From Myxococcus stipitatus DSM 14675 (lineage in GTDB: Bacteria; Myxococcota; Myxococcia; Myxococcales; Myxococcaceae), in contig NC_020126.1 of the NCBI RefSeq assembly GCF_000331735.1, positions 8,993,501 to 9,057,500 of the forward strand: a stretch of 64,000 nucleotides of DNA, written 5' to 3'. The position numbers and the translations under genes are program-made. Positions 54,838-64,000 of this stretch are shown in pieces. Each line of letters begins with the position of its first letter. Position 1 is the stretch's first letter. The notes below the pieces were generated by a model. It was not told where the DNA came from. It saw only the letters and a program-made list of their open reading frames with translations, and made no database searches.

Positions 54838-56463
54838 ATGACCTCGGAAGCCCCCCCTTCGAAGAGCCCGGCCCTCGGCGCCGGCGTGGCGGTGAAGGGG
54901 CCGTGGCACCCCGACTACGGGGAGGTCCTCACCCCAGACGCCCTGGCCTTCGTGGCCCGGCTGGTCCGCGCCTTCGGGGAGCGTCGGGAAGGGCTGCTCG
55001 AGCGTCGCAAGGCCGTGCAGGCCTCCTGGCGCCAGGGCGCGCGCCCCCACTTCCTGCCGGAGACGAAGGCCCTCCGAGAGGGCGACTGGACCGTGGCGCC
55101 GCTGCCCGCGGACCTCCAGGACCGTCGGGTGGAGATCACCGGCCCGGTGGACCGGAAGATGATCATCAACGCCCTCAACTCCGGGGCGAACGTCTTCATG
55201 GCGGACTTCGAGGACGCCAACAGCCCCACCTGGGACAACGTCGTCCGGGGCCAGCTCAACCTGCGCGACGCCGTCCGCCGCCGCATCTCCTTCACCGCCG
55301 AGGGCGGCAAGCACTACGCCCTCAACGACAAGCCCGCGGTCCTCTTCGTGCGCCCCCGAGGCTGGCACCTGCCCGAGCGCCACGTCGAAATCGACGGCAA
55401 GCCCATCTCCGGCTCGCTCTTCGACTTCGCCCTGTTCTTCTTCCACAACGCGAAGGAGCAGCTCGCGCGCGGCACGGGCCCCTACTTCTACCTGCCCAAG
55501 ATGCAGAGCCACCTGGAGGCCCGCCTCTGGAACGACGTGTTCGTGCTCGCCCAGGACACGCTCGGCATCCCCCGGGGCACCATCAAGGCCACGGTCCTCA
55601 TCGAGACGCTCCCCGCCGCCTTCGAGATGGACGAAATCCTCTACGAGCTGCGCGAGCACTCCGCGGGCCTCAACTGCGGCCGCTGGGACTACATCTTCAG
55701 CTTCATCAAGACGCTCCAGTCGGACACCAGCGTGGTGCTCCCGGACCGGGGCCAGGTGACGATGGACAAGGCGTTCCTCAACGCCTACTCGCAGCTGCTC
55801 ATCCAGACCTGCCACCGCCGCCACGTGCACGCGATGGGCGGCATGGCCGCGTTCATCCCCATCAAGGGCGACGCCGCCGCCAACGAGGCCGTCCTGGAGA
55901 AGGTCCGCGCCGACAAGCTGCGCGAGGTGAAGAACGGCCATGATGGCACCTGGGTCGCCCACCCCGGCCTCGTGTCCCTGGCCCGCGACATCTTCGACGC
56001 GAACATGAAGGGCGCCAACCAGCTCTCCAACAAGCGCGAGGACGTGCGCATCACCGAGTCAGACCTGCTCAAGGTCCCCTCCGGCACTCGCACCGAGGAG
56101 GGCCTGCGCCACAACCTGCGCGTGGGCATCCAGTACACCGCCGCGTGGCTGGGGGGGCTGGGCTGCGTGCCGCTCTACAACCTGATGGAGGACGCGGCCA
56201 CCGCGGAGATCTCCCGCGCCCAGGTGTGGCAGTGGCTGCACCACGGCGCCTCGCTCGAGGACGGCCGCAAGGTGACGCCCGAGCTGTTCGGCACGCTCCT
56301 GCGCGAGGAGATGGCCCGCCTGGAGAAGGAGGGCGTCCACGAGAAGTATGGCGCCGCCCACGTCCAGCGCGCTCGCGAGCTCTTCGAGCAGCTGTCCACC
56401 TCCCCCTCCTTCGAGGACTTCCTCACCCTGCCCGCCTACGAGGCGCTCGACTCCACTCACTGA
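54838..56463 (+). CDS. aceB: Malate synthase A, 541 aa
   Basis: Condenses glyoxylate with acetyl-CoA to malate. The A-type is clear from length and motifs: [15 protein letters not shown] (catalytic-site loop, about residues 120-134), [19 protein letters not shown] (about 255-273), [12 protein letters not shown] and [11 protein letters not shown]. The start at 54838 follows AAGGAG by five bases; the frame upstream is AT-rich and out of character. It forms an operon with isocitrate lyase, 52 bases downstream. Malate can go to fumarase and onwards. Confidence 0.96.
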   Translation: MTSEAPPSKSPALGAGVAVKGPWHPDYGEVLTPDALAFVARLVRAFGERREGLLERRKAVQASWRQGARPHFLPETKALREGDWTVAPLPADLQDRRVEITGPVDRKMIINALNSGANVFMADFEDANSPTWDNVVRGQLNLRDAVRRRISFTAEGGKHYALNDKPAVLFVRPRGWHLPERHVEIDGKPISGSLFDFALFFFHNAKEQLARGTGPYFYLPKMQSHLEARLWNDVFVLAQDTLGIPRGTIKATVLIETLPAAFEMDEILYELREHSAGLNCGRWDYIFSFIKTLQSDTSVVLPDRGQVTMDKAFLNAYSQLLIQTCHRRHVHAMGGMAAFIPIKGDAAANEAVLEKVRADKLREVKNGHDGTWVAHPGLVSLARDIFDANMKGANQLSNKREDVRITESDLLKVPSGTRTEEGLRHNLRVGIQYTAAWLGGLGCVPLYNLMEDAATAEISRAQVWQWLHHGASLEDGRKVTPELFGTLLREEMARLEKEGVHEKYGAAHVQRARELFEQLSTSPSFEDFLTLPAYEALDSTH

Positions 56464-56515
56464 ATCACCGCCCACCCGCCAACCCACCTTTCACTGCTTC
56501 ACCGAGGAGCCTGCG

Positions 56516-57802
<1,287 letters not shown>

Positions 57803-57830
57803 GAGTCCGCCTCGGCGGTGAAGTCCCCTG

Positions 57831-57884
57831 GAGGCCGTGGGAGCGGGCACCTTGCCCGTAAGCCCGCGGCCTCTGGGCGTTTTT
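57831..57884 (+). terminator. Intrinsic terminator of the glyoxylate operon
   Basis: A two-tier hairpin: outer arms GAGGCCGTGGG (57831-57841) and CCCGCGGCCTC (57863-57873) with one G-U pair, inner arms CGGGCA (57844-57849) and TGCCCG (57853-57858). A run of five T (57880-57884) follows. This is the clearest intrinsic terminator in the window. Confidence 0.75.
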
Positions 57885-58001
57885 CATGCGGGCGGTCCTT
57901 CGCTGATCCACGGGACGCAACTTTCCGGGGCCTCGGGCGATAATGTGGGCAGACCTCCGAGACTCGCGCTTCGTGCGTGCTCGGACCGCCACGGAGCAGC
58001 C

Positions 58002-58424
58002 ATGAGCCGCATCAACCATCTCACGGGTCCTCGGGTCCAGGCCCCGACGCAGCAGGCCGCCGCCGCGTCCTCGAGCGTGGGCTTCGGCTCGCGGCTCCAG
58101 CAGCAGAACAGCATGATGTCCGCCGCCGCCCGTCCGGGTGACCCGCTGATGTCCACCGGTGGCTTGGTGGTTCAGTCGGCGCTGGCCTCGGTGGGAGGCT
58201 CCTCGCACAGCGGCATGCTGAACTCCTACCTGTCGGCCGTGGGCCGCGGGCCCATCTCCCCGGAAGGGGGCGCCGCCGCTGGCGCCGGGGCCGCGAAGCC
58301 GGGCTCGCAGCAGGCCGAGGAGCAGAAGGTCATGACGGAGCTGGCGGAGCTGTCCGCGGCGACGCTGAACAACTCCATCTTCCACATGGGCAACCGCATG
58401 AAGGTGGACCTGGAGCGCGAGTAG
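58002..58424 (+). CDS. Hypothetical protein, 140 aa, low-complexity
   Basis: Not recognised. The N-terminal two thirds are rich in Ala, Ser, Gln and Gly and are probably disordered; the C-terminal 40 residues form a helix (EEQKVMTELAELSAATLNNSIFHMGNRM). The start ATG at 58002 follows a GGAG ribosome binding site, and a good terminator follows, so it is a real single-gene unit. The last helix could be an oligomerisation or partner segment, but nothing more can be said. Confidence 0.7.
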   Translation: MSRINHLTGPRVQAPTQQAAAASSSVGFGSRLQQQNSMMSAAARPGDPLMSTGGLVVQSALASVGGSSHSGMLNSYLSAVGRGPISPEGGAAAGAGAAKPGSQQAEEQKVMTELAELSAATLNNSIFHMGNRMKVDLERE

Positions 58425-58453
58425 TCGCTCTGTCCCAGCGGAAGTGGTGCAGG

Positions 58454-58476
58454 GGGCCCGTGGACCGGGCCCTTTT
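58454..58476 (+). terminator. Intrinsic terminator after the 140-aa protein
   Basis: GGGCCCG (58454-58460) pairs with CGGGCCC (58466-58472) over a five-base loop and is followed by TTTT (58473-58476). It ends 5 bases before the stop of the convergent gene. Confidence 0.65.
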
Positions 58477-58481
58477 CATTT

Positions 58482-58820
58482 TCAGTTGAGGTACTTCGGG
58501 CGAGGCGGGGACGCGGGCTGCTGGCGCATCATCTCCAGGCCCTGGCGCGTGAGGATGAAGCGCACGACGCCGGAGCCGCGCTCGGTCTCGATTTCGGCCT
58601 CGAAGGCGGGCCCGGCGATTCCGCCCAGCGCCACGTCCTTGCGCAGGTTGCGCACCTTGCCGCTCAGCATGTCCCCGGCGACCTCCTTCATCCCCTCGCC
58701 CCGCTCGTGCAGCTCGTACGCCGTCTGATGCAGCGTCATGGCGAGCGAGGGGGAGAGCGGCTGGGAGCTGAAGAGGACGGAGATGAGCAGCCAGTAGGGC
58801 GGGGTTTCGTCGGAGGACAT
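58482..58820 (-). CDS. Hypothetical protein, 112 aa
   Basis: Not recognised. A small mixed alpha/beta protein: residues 8-22 are hydrophobic (YWLLISVLFSSQPL), followed by a helix with an Arg/Glu pattern (LHQTAYELHERGEGMKEVAG) and strand segments (AFEAEIETERGSGVVRFIL). It converges on the gene at 58002. Confidence 0.65.
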   Translation of the reverse strand: MSSDETPPYWLLISVLFSSQPLSPSLAMTLHQTAYELHERGEGMKEVAGDMLSGKVRNLRKDVALGGIAGPAFEAEIETERGSGVVRFILTRQGLEMMRQQPASPPRPKYLN

Positions 58821-58984
58821 CGCACGCCCATCCTAAGCGCCTGGGCGCTCGCGGGCCCGAGGAAGTGACGGCCACCTGTCGCGGGGAGGGGGCGGCCTGG
58901 GAGCCGACCTCGGCACCGTGGCGAACCCGGTCCTGGTGGGATGACGCGAGTCGGGAGGTTTCCGAGGCGGAGCCCCAGCGGGTC

Positions 58985-59404
58985 TCATCGAGGGCCTGCT
59001 GAATCCGGAGCGTCGGCGCGGGCCGCCTCGTCGTCGTCCTCCTGGGCATCGCGACGGTTCTTCCAGCTCGCGCGCAGGCGCTGGAACTGCTGCTCGAAGT
59101 CCGCCAGCTCCTCGTCGGTCGCGTCCTCCAGGTCCGCGAAGATGTTGCGGGCGCGGATGAGCTCGTCCAGCTTCAGGTGCAGGGCCTTCGCATCGCGGTT
59201 CTGCGTCGCCTGGATGAGGAACACCATCAGGAACGTGATGATGGTGGTGGCGGTGTTGATGACCAGCTGCCAGCTGTCGCTGAACGAGAAGAGCGGCCCG
59301 AGCAGGCACCAGCCCACGATGCCGCCCAGCGCCACGAAGAACGTGACCTGGGAGCCAGAGACCATCGCGACGTGATGCGCGAATCGGTGGAAGCGCTCGT
59401 GCAT
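58985..59404 (-). CDS. Low-affinity iron permease family protein, 139 aa
   Basis: Two membrane segments (about residues 18-40 and 45-66) and the family signature NTATTIITFLMVFLIQATQN followed by RDAKALHLKLDELI. The family is named after a fungal low-affinity iron permease (FET4), but bacterial members are short and a transport role has not been shown. The acidic C-terminal 60 residues contain a coiled-coil-like helix. The start is the ATG at 59402-59404 after AGGAGG-like sequence (CAGGAGG further upstream lies on the other strand). Confidence 0.82.
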   Translation of the reverse strand: MHERFHRFAHHVAMVSGSQVTFFVALGGIVGWCLLGPLFSFSDSWQLVINTATTIITFLMVFLIQATQNRDAKALHLKLDELIRARNIFADLEDATDEELADFEQQFQRLRASWKNRRDAQEDDDEAARADAPDSAGPR

Positions 59405-59519
59405 TCACAGGAGGTCTGGCCATCGCGGGTACCGTTGGCCCGCTCAGGAGCCTCCTCGACGACCTGCCGAGACGAGCGTTCGACCTCGCGAGACGGGGGC
59501 GGCCCGAAGCGCGGCGAGG

Positions 59520-60809
59520 TCAGCCCGCACGCGGACGGCGTCGCGACGCGATTCCCTCGGCCAGCGTCACCTGCTGCTTCCAGTGGCCATACAGGCGCCC
59601 CTGCGAGGCCAGCTTGTCGAGCTTGCGGCGCGTCTCGTCATCCACCTGTCCCGGAGGCGCGTCGCGGAAGGGAGTCCCTGGCAGCGGCATGAAGGCGTGT
59701 CCGTGAACACGGGCCCCCAGCTCCGCCAGCCGCTCCATGAGGGCCACGGTGGCCTCCACGTCCGAGGCTTCTTCACCGGGCAGGCCCAGGATGAAGTCCA
59801 CGTTGGGGACGAAGCCACCCTCCACCGCGAGGCGCGTGGCACGAACGACAGTCTCCACGTCATGGCCTCGCCGAGTGCTCTGGAGGATGCGCTCGGAGCC
59901 GGACTGTCCTCCGATGATGAGGTTGTCGTTGTGGACGTAGCGCTTGAGGAGGGCGAGGGCCTCGGGGGTGACGTGCTCGGGGCGGACCTCCGAGGGGAAT
60001 GTGCCGTAGTACACGCGCCCGTCGGGGGCCATGGCCTCGCTCACCGCCGCGAGGAGCTCTTCGACGGCGGCCAGGTTCATCGTCTCGTCGGCGGTGCCGT
60101 AGGACATGGACGTGGGGGTGATGAACCGGATGTCCCGGCGCCCGGAGCGGCGCAGCTCGCGGGCCCAGTGCGCCACGTTGGCCACGGAGCGGTGGCGGAA
60201 GCGCGCCTTGCTCATGAAGGGCGTCTGACAGAACCGGCATGCGTAGATGCAGCCGCGCGTGATTTCGATGGCCCCGAACATCGCGTTCCGCGCGGCGAAG
60301 GGAGGGAAGTCATCGAGCTTCACGCCCTCGCCCCGGCCGTGCTGGACCAGCTTGCCGTCCTTCAGCCAGGCCACGCCGTGGGTGTCACGGGGCTCGTCCC
60401 CTCGCTGGACGCGAGCGAGCAGCTCACGAAGGGAGTGCTCACCCTCGCCGATGGCGATGAGGTCGAAGCCGGCATGGAGCGTCTGGAGCGGCTCGGCCGT
60501 CGCGTGGACGCCGCCGGCGATGCAGAGGACGGAGCGCCCTTCCAGTCGTTCGCGAACCCACGTCAGTTCCTCCGCCGAGGCGGCGAAGCTGGCCGAGTAG
60601 AACGACCACGCGGCCACCACGGTGTCACCCGCGTCCGCGCGCTCCTTCACCGTGGCGAGCAAGGTCTCGCGGTCTCGAGGGAAGAACAGCTTCACGTCCG
60701 CGAGCGTCGGGTCGGACTCGACGGCGCCCGCGAGCACGGTGAAGGCGTACTTGCCGGGGTACTGATAGCTGAGGACCAACGAGACGGGGCGGTGCGGCAC
60801 CATGAACAA
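59520..60809 (-). CDS. B12-binding radical SAM enzyme, 429 aa
   Basis: A cobalamin-binding N-terminal domain (about residues 1-140; GGVHATAEPLQTLHAGFDLIAIGEGE) precedes a radical-SAM barrel with the cluster motif CIYACRFC (about residues 187-194), later NVDFILGLPGEE. It lacks a recognised third domain, so it is a lone B12-radical SAM protein, a type that performs methylations or ring rearrangements. Substrate unknown and no pathway genes adjoin. A C-terminal basic tail follows. Confidence 0.9.
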   Translation of the reverse strand: MFMVPHRPVSLVLSYQYPGKYAFTVLAGAVESDPTLADVKLFFPRDRETLLATVKERADAGDTVVAAWSFYSASFAASAEELTWVRERLEGRSVLCIAGGVHATAEPLQTLHAGFDLIAIGEGEHSLRELLARVQRGDEPRDTHGVAWLKDGKLVQHGRGEGVKLDDFPPFAARNAMFGAIEITRGCIYACRFCQTPFMSKARFRHRSVANVAHWARELRRSGRRDIRFITPTSMSYGTADETMNLAAVEELLAAVSEAMAPDGRVYYGTFPSEVRPEHVTPEALALLKRYVHNDNLIIGGQSGSERILQSTRRGHDVETVVRATRLAVEGGFVPNVDFILGLPGEEASDVEATVALMERLAELGARVHGHAFMPLPGTPFRDAPPGQVDDETRRKLDKLASQGRLYGHWKQQVTLAEGIASRRRPRAG

Positions 60810-61068
60810 GGGTCATGATGCCACAGGCGCCGCCGCGCAAGGCCCGGCTTGAGCGGCCCGGGCAAGCAACGCGGCGTGCGCTGGGCACCAGCGAGCGAGA
60901 CGACAGACTCCCGGGGCCACCGCCACCCGACCCGAGATGCCACACGACCCCGCCGTCATGACCTGGCGACCATCCTCCGCAACGCGCGGCCTGAGCAACA
61001 GGCTCGGCCGTATCCTTCCGTTGCGGTCGCCATGCTCCAGCTCACATGGCGGCAGCTCGTGACGTTTC

Positions 61069-62592
61069 TCAGCCGGCCGATGATGCGAGGAGTTCCCACG
61101 CGGCACGCACGTGCCGCTCCTCCGTCGTCGTCGAGCCGATGGCCATGCGCAACACATAGCGAGGCGGCAGTCCGTCCACTCCAGGCAATACGGTGTGCGA
61201 GAGGAAGACCTTGCCCGAAGCATTCACCCGCTCCATCAGCGCACGGTTGCGCCCATCGGTGTCCGAGGGCGTCTCCCCGAGGCGAGGCTTCAAGCGGAAG
61301 CACACCAGCGCCAGGGAACGCGGCGCGGACACCTCGAAGCGCTCGTCCGCCTCGACCCAGCGCTCGAAGCACTCGCCCAGCCGCACATGCTCACGGATGT
61401 GCGCACGCAATCCCCGCGCGCCATAGTGACGCAACACGAACCACAGCTTGAGCGCACGGAAGCGGCGCCCCAGCGGCACCTGCCAGTCGCGGTAGTCCAT
61501 CACCGCCCCGCTCGCGCTCGCGGCGTTGCGCAGGTACTCCGGCGTCACGCTGAGGGCCTCGAGCAGCGCCCTGCGGTCCCGCGTGTAGAAGGCATTGCAG
61601 TCGAAGTTGGTGAGCAGCCACTTGTGAGGATTGAAGGAGAGCGAGTCCGCCACCTCCACTCCCTCGAGCAAGCCCCGATGCTCGGGACACACCAGCGCCG
61701 CCCCCGCCCACGCCGAGTCAATGTGCAGCCAGCCCCCAGCGTCGCCCACACCCGTGCGAGCCAGCACCTCCCCCACCGCACGCACGGGGTCCACCGCCCC
61801 CGAGGAGGTGCTCCCCACTGTGGCGCACACGAAGAAAGGCCGACGACCCGCGGCCAGGTCCTCGCGAATGGCAGCCTCCAGCACATCGGGCCGCATCGCG
61901 TAGCGGGCATCCGTCTCGATGAGCCGCACATGGGCCTTGTCGTCCGCCCCATGCGCGACGCCACACAACATCGCCGCCTTCAGCACGGACGAGTGCGCCT
62001 GCGTGGAGGCATAGGCCACCCACTCGGAATCCACGGGTGCGCCGCGACGACGGACACGCTCGCGCGCCGCCACCATCGCAACCAGGGTGGCCTCGCTCGC
62101 GGTGCCCTGGATGACACACCCACCCTTGTCGGACGTAGAGCGGAAGTCCTCGGGCAGCCCCGTCAGCTCCGCGAGCCAATCCAAGACGCGCGTCTCCACC
62201 TCCGTCGCGGCGGGACTCGTGGACCAGAGCATGCCCTGCACACCCAGCCCCGCGGACAGGAGCTCACCCAGCACCGCGGGCCCGGACGCATTCGCCGGGA
62301 AGTACGCGAAGAACGACGGAGACTGCCAATGCGTCAGCCCGGGCAGGAGGATGTCCTCCAGGTCCTTGAAGATGGAATCCCAGCCACTCACCCCACCCAG
62401 CCCCTCCTCGGGAGGATGCAAGGGGAGCTTCGATGCGACGTCACCCGGAGCCACCTGGGAGCGCACGGGGAAGGACTCCAGCCGCGCCTGGTAGTCCGCG
62501 ATCCAATCCACCATCCGATGCCCCAGCTCGCGGAACTCCTCCGCGCTCAGGTGAGGCACACCTCCGCCACCGCCATTCGAGTCATCGCGCAT
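61069..62592 (-). CDS. Aromatic-L-amino-acid decarboxylase (PLP, group II), 507 aa
   Basis: PLP-dependent decarboxylase: FFAYFPANASGPAVLGELLSAG (positions about 96-117), the cofactor-stacking His in TQAHSSVLKA (about 202), the catalytic Asp in HIDSAWAGA (about 285) and the PLP Lys in FNPHKWLLTNFDC (about 317). Length is normal for tryptophan, tyrosine or DOPA decarboxylases. Product and partner unknown; no biosynthetic cluster flanks it. GGAGG before the ATG at 62590-62592 supports the start over the upstream frame. Confidence 0.93.
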   Translation of the reverse strand: MRDDSNGGGGGVPHLSAEEFRELGHRMVDWIADYQARLESFPVRSQVAPGDVASKLPLHPPEEGLGGVSGWDSIFKDLEDILLPGLTHWQSPSFFAYFPANASGPAVLGELLSAGLGVQGMLWSTSPAATEVETRVLDWLAELTGLPEDFRSTSDKGGCVIQGTASEATLVAMVAARERVRRRGAPVDSEWVAYASTQAHSSVLKAAMLCGVAHGADDKAHVRLIETDARYAMRPDVLEAAIREDLAAGRRPFFVCATVGSTSSGAVDPVRAVGEVLARTGVGDAGGWLHIDSAWAGAALVCPEHRGLLEGVEVADSLSFNPHKWLLTNFDCNAFYTRDRRALLEALSVTPEYLRNAASASGAVMDYRDWQVPLGRRFRALKLWFVLRHYGARGLRAHIREHVRLGECFERWVEADERFEVSAPRSLALVCFRLKPRLGETPSDTDGRNRALMERVNASGKVFLSHTVLPGVDGLPPRYVLRMAIGSTTTEERHVRAAWELLASSAG

Positions 62593-62697
62593 GCCTCCCT
62601 CCTCGCACGCCCCCTGTGACGCATCAAGCAACACAATGCCTCGTGCGCGGGGAGCACACTTGGCGAATCCCTCACATCCCATGCTTTGCTGGGCACC

Positions 62698-64000
62698 ATG
62701 ACCCCAGACACCCCGAGACGTGCCCCGCTGCTCCGAGGGCTCGGCCTGTACGGCGTGCTCGCAGTCACCTTCACCCTGCTGTGCCTGCCGGGCGAAGCCC
62801 ATGCACAGGCGTGGTCATTGACGACCGCACAACGCCAGGCGTTTCTCCAGCACTACGCACCCATCATCCTCAAGCGAGGCAACGGGGACGATGGGAGGCA
62901 CGGCTACGACTGGGTGACGAGCTTCGACTTCGACCAGGACGGAGACTTCTCGAACAACAAGCTCCACTGGAAACAGGTTCCTCAGTACGTGGACGGAGCC
63001 CGAGCGGGGACAGGCGCCCATGCCCAATGGCGCATCCGCCCGACGCTCTACACGTCGCTCATCGAGTTCATGGACGGAGGGAGCAAGAACCTCGTCCTCA
63101 TCTACCACGTGTACCACGCGCTCGATAAGAACGCGGCGGGCGACTACCAGCTCCATGATTGGGAGCGCGTGGAGATGCTCGTGAAGAACGTGGTGGGCGC
63201 GCCAGGAAGCGGCGAGTCGGTGGCGCACGCGGTGGTCACACAGCACAAGCGCAACGTCGTGCGCCGGGCGGGCCACGTGGACCTGAACTTCATGCAGTCC
63301 TCCACGGGCAGACACCTGCTCATCTGGCAGGCGGAGTGGTCCGACAAGCTCGCCGCGGCGCACGGCCAGGAGCTGCGCTTCGTCACGGACACCTCCGCCT
63401 TCTTCGCGGGGCGGATGGCGAGCGGCGGCAAGGCGGAGGCCGGGGTCAACAACGACGGAGGACGGAAGAACGTCCACTACGCCTTCGTGCCCGAGGCATC
63501 AGCGGAGGCGGTGACGACCTTCGGAGCACAGGCACTCACGTATGCGACGGCGGATGCGCTCGCGAGCCGCTACGACAACGGGAAGACCATCACCTGGCCC
63601 AACGTGAAGCGCGTCACCTACGAACTCCAGGACCTGGCGGACATCCTGCCCACGCACTGGCAACACGGTGGCTACCCGACGCACTGGCTGAGCACCGGGC
63701 CCGTCGACTTCTACCTGGAGAGCGCCCTCGTCAACGAGGCGGGGCAGTCCGAAGTGAGCGCGGGCATGCAGCGCTTCTTCCCCCAGACGCGTGACATCGA
63801 GAACGAGGATGACCGCGAGGGCTACATCTCGAAGAAGTGGTTCGTGGGCACTCACGAGCTGAACGACAGCGCGTCGGACTTCGGAGGCGGCGGTTCCAAC
63901 GCCTTCCATGACAACGCCTACGCCAGCACCGTGGTGGACTCCCGGGGACAGACCCGAGCCAGCGCGAGCGGCCATGCGACCTCCCCCGGCTCCTTCTGGT
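62698..64000 (+). CDS. Secreted protein, cut by the right edge; distantly Vps62-like
   Basis: The ATG at 62698 opens an uninterrupted frame of 434 codons that leaves the window without a stop. A signal peptide is clear (LYGVLAVTFTLLCLPGEAHAQA, cut about residue 37), so it is exported. The mature part reads HYAPIILKRGNGDDG, then FDFDQDGDFSNNKLHW, LVLIYHVYHALD and HDWERVEMLVKN; the last motif and the later VVTQHKRN stretch resemble the Vps62/DUF946 family loosely, with GDWEHV-type motifs. It has two Asp-rich turns that could bind calcium. Divergent from the decarboxylase, 105 bases away. Confidence 0.75.
   Translation, partial: MTPDTPRRAPLLRGLGLYGVLAVTFTLLCLPGEAHAQAWSLTTAQRQAFLQHYAPIILKRGNGDDGRHGYDWVTSFDFDQDGDFSNNKLHWKQVPQYVDGARAGTGAHAQWRIRPTLYTSLIEFMDGGSKNLVLIYHVYHALDKNAAGDYQLHDWERVEMLVKNVVGAPGSGESVAHAVVTQHKRNVVRRAGHVDLNFMQSSTGRHLLIWQAEWSDKLAAAHGQELRFVTDTSAFFAGRMASGGKAEAGVNNDGGRKNVHYAFVPEASAEAVTTFGAQALTYATADALASRYDNGKTITWPNVKRVTYELQDLADILPTHWQHGGYPTHWLSTGPVDFYLESALVNEAGQSEVSAGMQRFFPQTRDIENEDDREGYISKKWFVGTHELNDSASDFGGGGSNAFHDNAYASTVVDSRGQTRASASGHATSPGSFW

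Overview
The window is about 64 kb of very GC-rich DNA (third codon positions almost always G or C). Its content is typical of a myxobacterium of the family Myxococcaceae: a serine/threonine kinase fused to other domains, an FHA protein, many lipoproteins, very large repeat and membrane proteins, a development-type lipid and glyoxylate metabolism, and an IS256-type transposase remnant. The genus cannot be fixed from sequence alone. I see no tRNA, rRNA, CRISPR array, phage or intact transposon. Most of it reads as ordinary chromosome.

Layout. 1-1.7 kb: a gene leaving the left edge, a small unknown protein, and insertion-sequence debris. 1.7-7.8 kb: a VWA/DUF3520 membrane-anchored protein, an amidase, 6-phosphofructokinase and a fatty acyl-CoA ligase, all on the + strand. 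7.8-12.6 kb: two lipoproteins on the - strand, then an FHA protein and a membrane metallophosphoesterase on the + strand. 12.6-15.2 kb: a tightly overlapping mtnP-mtnA-class II aldolase operon on the - strand, predicted to be a DHAP-type salvage shunt for methylthioadenosine and 5'-deoxyadenosine. 15.2-17 kb: an ArsR regulator and SRPBCC pair that looks leaderless, a CBS-pair protein and a small unknown protein. 17.2-22 kb: a - strand operon of a VWA-less DUF3520 protein, a histidine kinase, a response regulator and an alpha/beta hydrolase. 22-33.6 kb: a giant 3182-residue TPR protein followed by a lipoprotein, queC and a D-Ala-D-Ala dipeptidase. 33.6-36.3 kb: a kinase / degenerate class III cyclase / transmembrane fusion, divergent from the TPR gene. 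36.4-43.5 kb: a lipoprotein with an Asp/His-rich tail, an NlpC/P60-type lipoprotein and a 1846-residue multi-spanning membrane protein.

43.7-52.6 kb: a GNAT acetyltransferase, endonuclease III (with a hairpin over its ribosome binding site), a TerB-like/acyl-CoA oxidase fusion, envelope proteins, a DUF3293 protein, a 5'-nucleotidase lipoprotein and ClpP. 52.7-57.9 kb: fumarase, a PspC protein, and the glyoxylate-bypass pair malate synthase and isocitrate lyase ending in a clear intrinsic terminator. 57.9-64 kb: small unknown proteins, a low-affinity iron permease family protein, a B12-binding radical SAM enzyme, an aromatic amino acid decarboxylase, and a secreted protein cut by the right edge.

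How they fit together. Acyl-CoA ligase, acyl-CoA oxidase, malate synthase, isocitrate lyase and fumarase together would let the cell turn fatty acids into C4 acids, in keeping with lipid use in myxobacterial development (inference). The items most worth a second look are the VWA-less DUF3520 protein in a two-component operon, the mtnP-mtnA-aldolase shunt, the kinase-pseudocyclase, and the two giant proteins. I found no clear new defence or mobile system.
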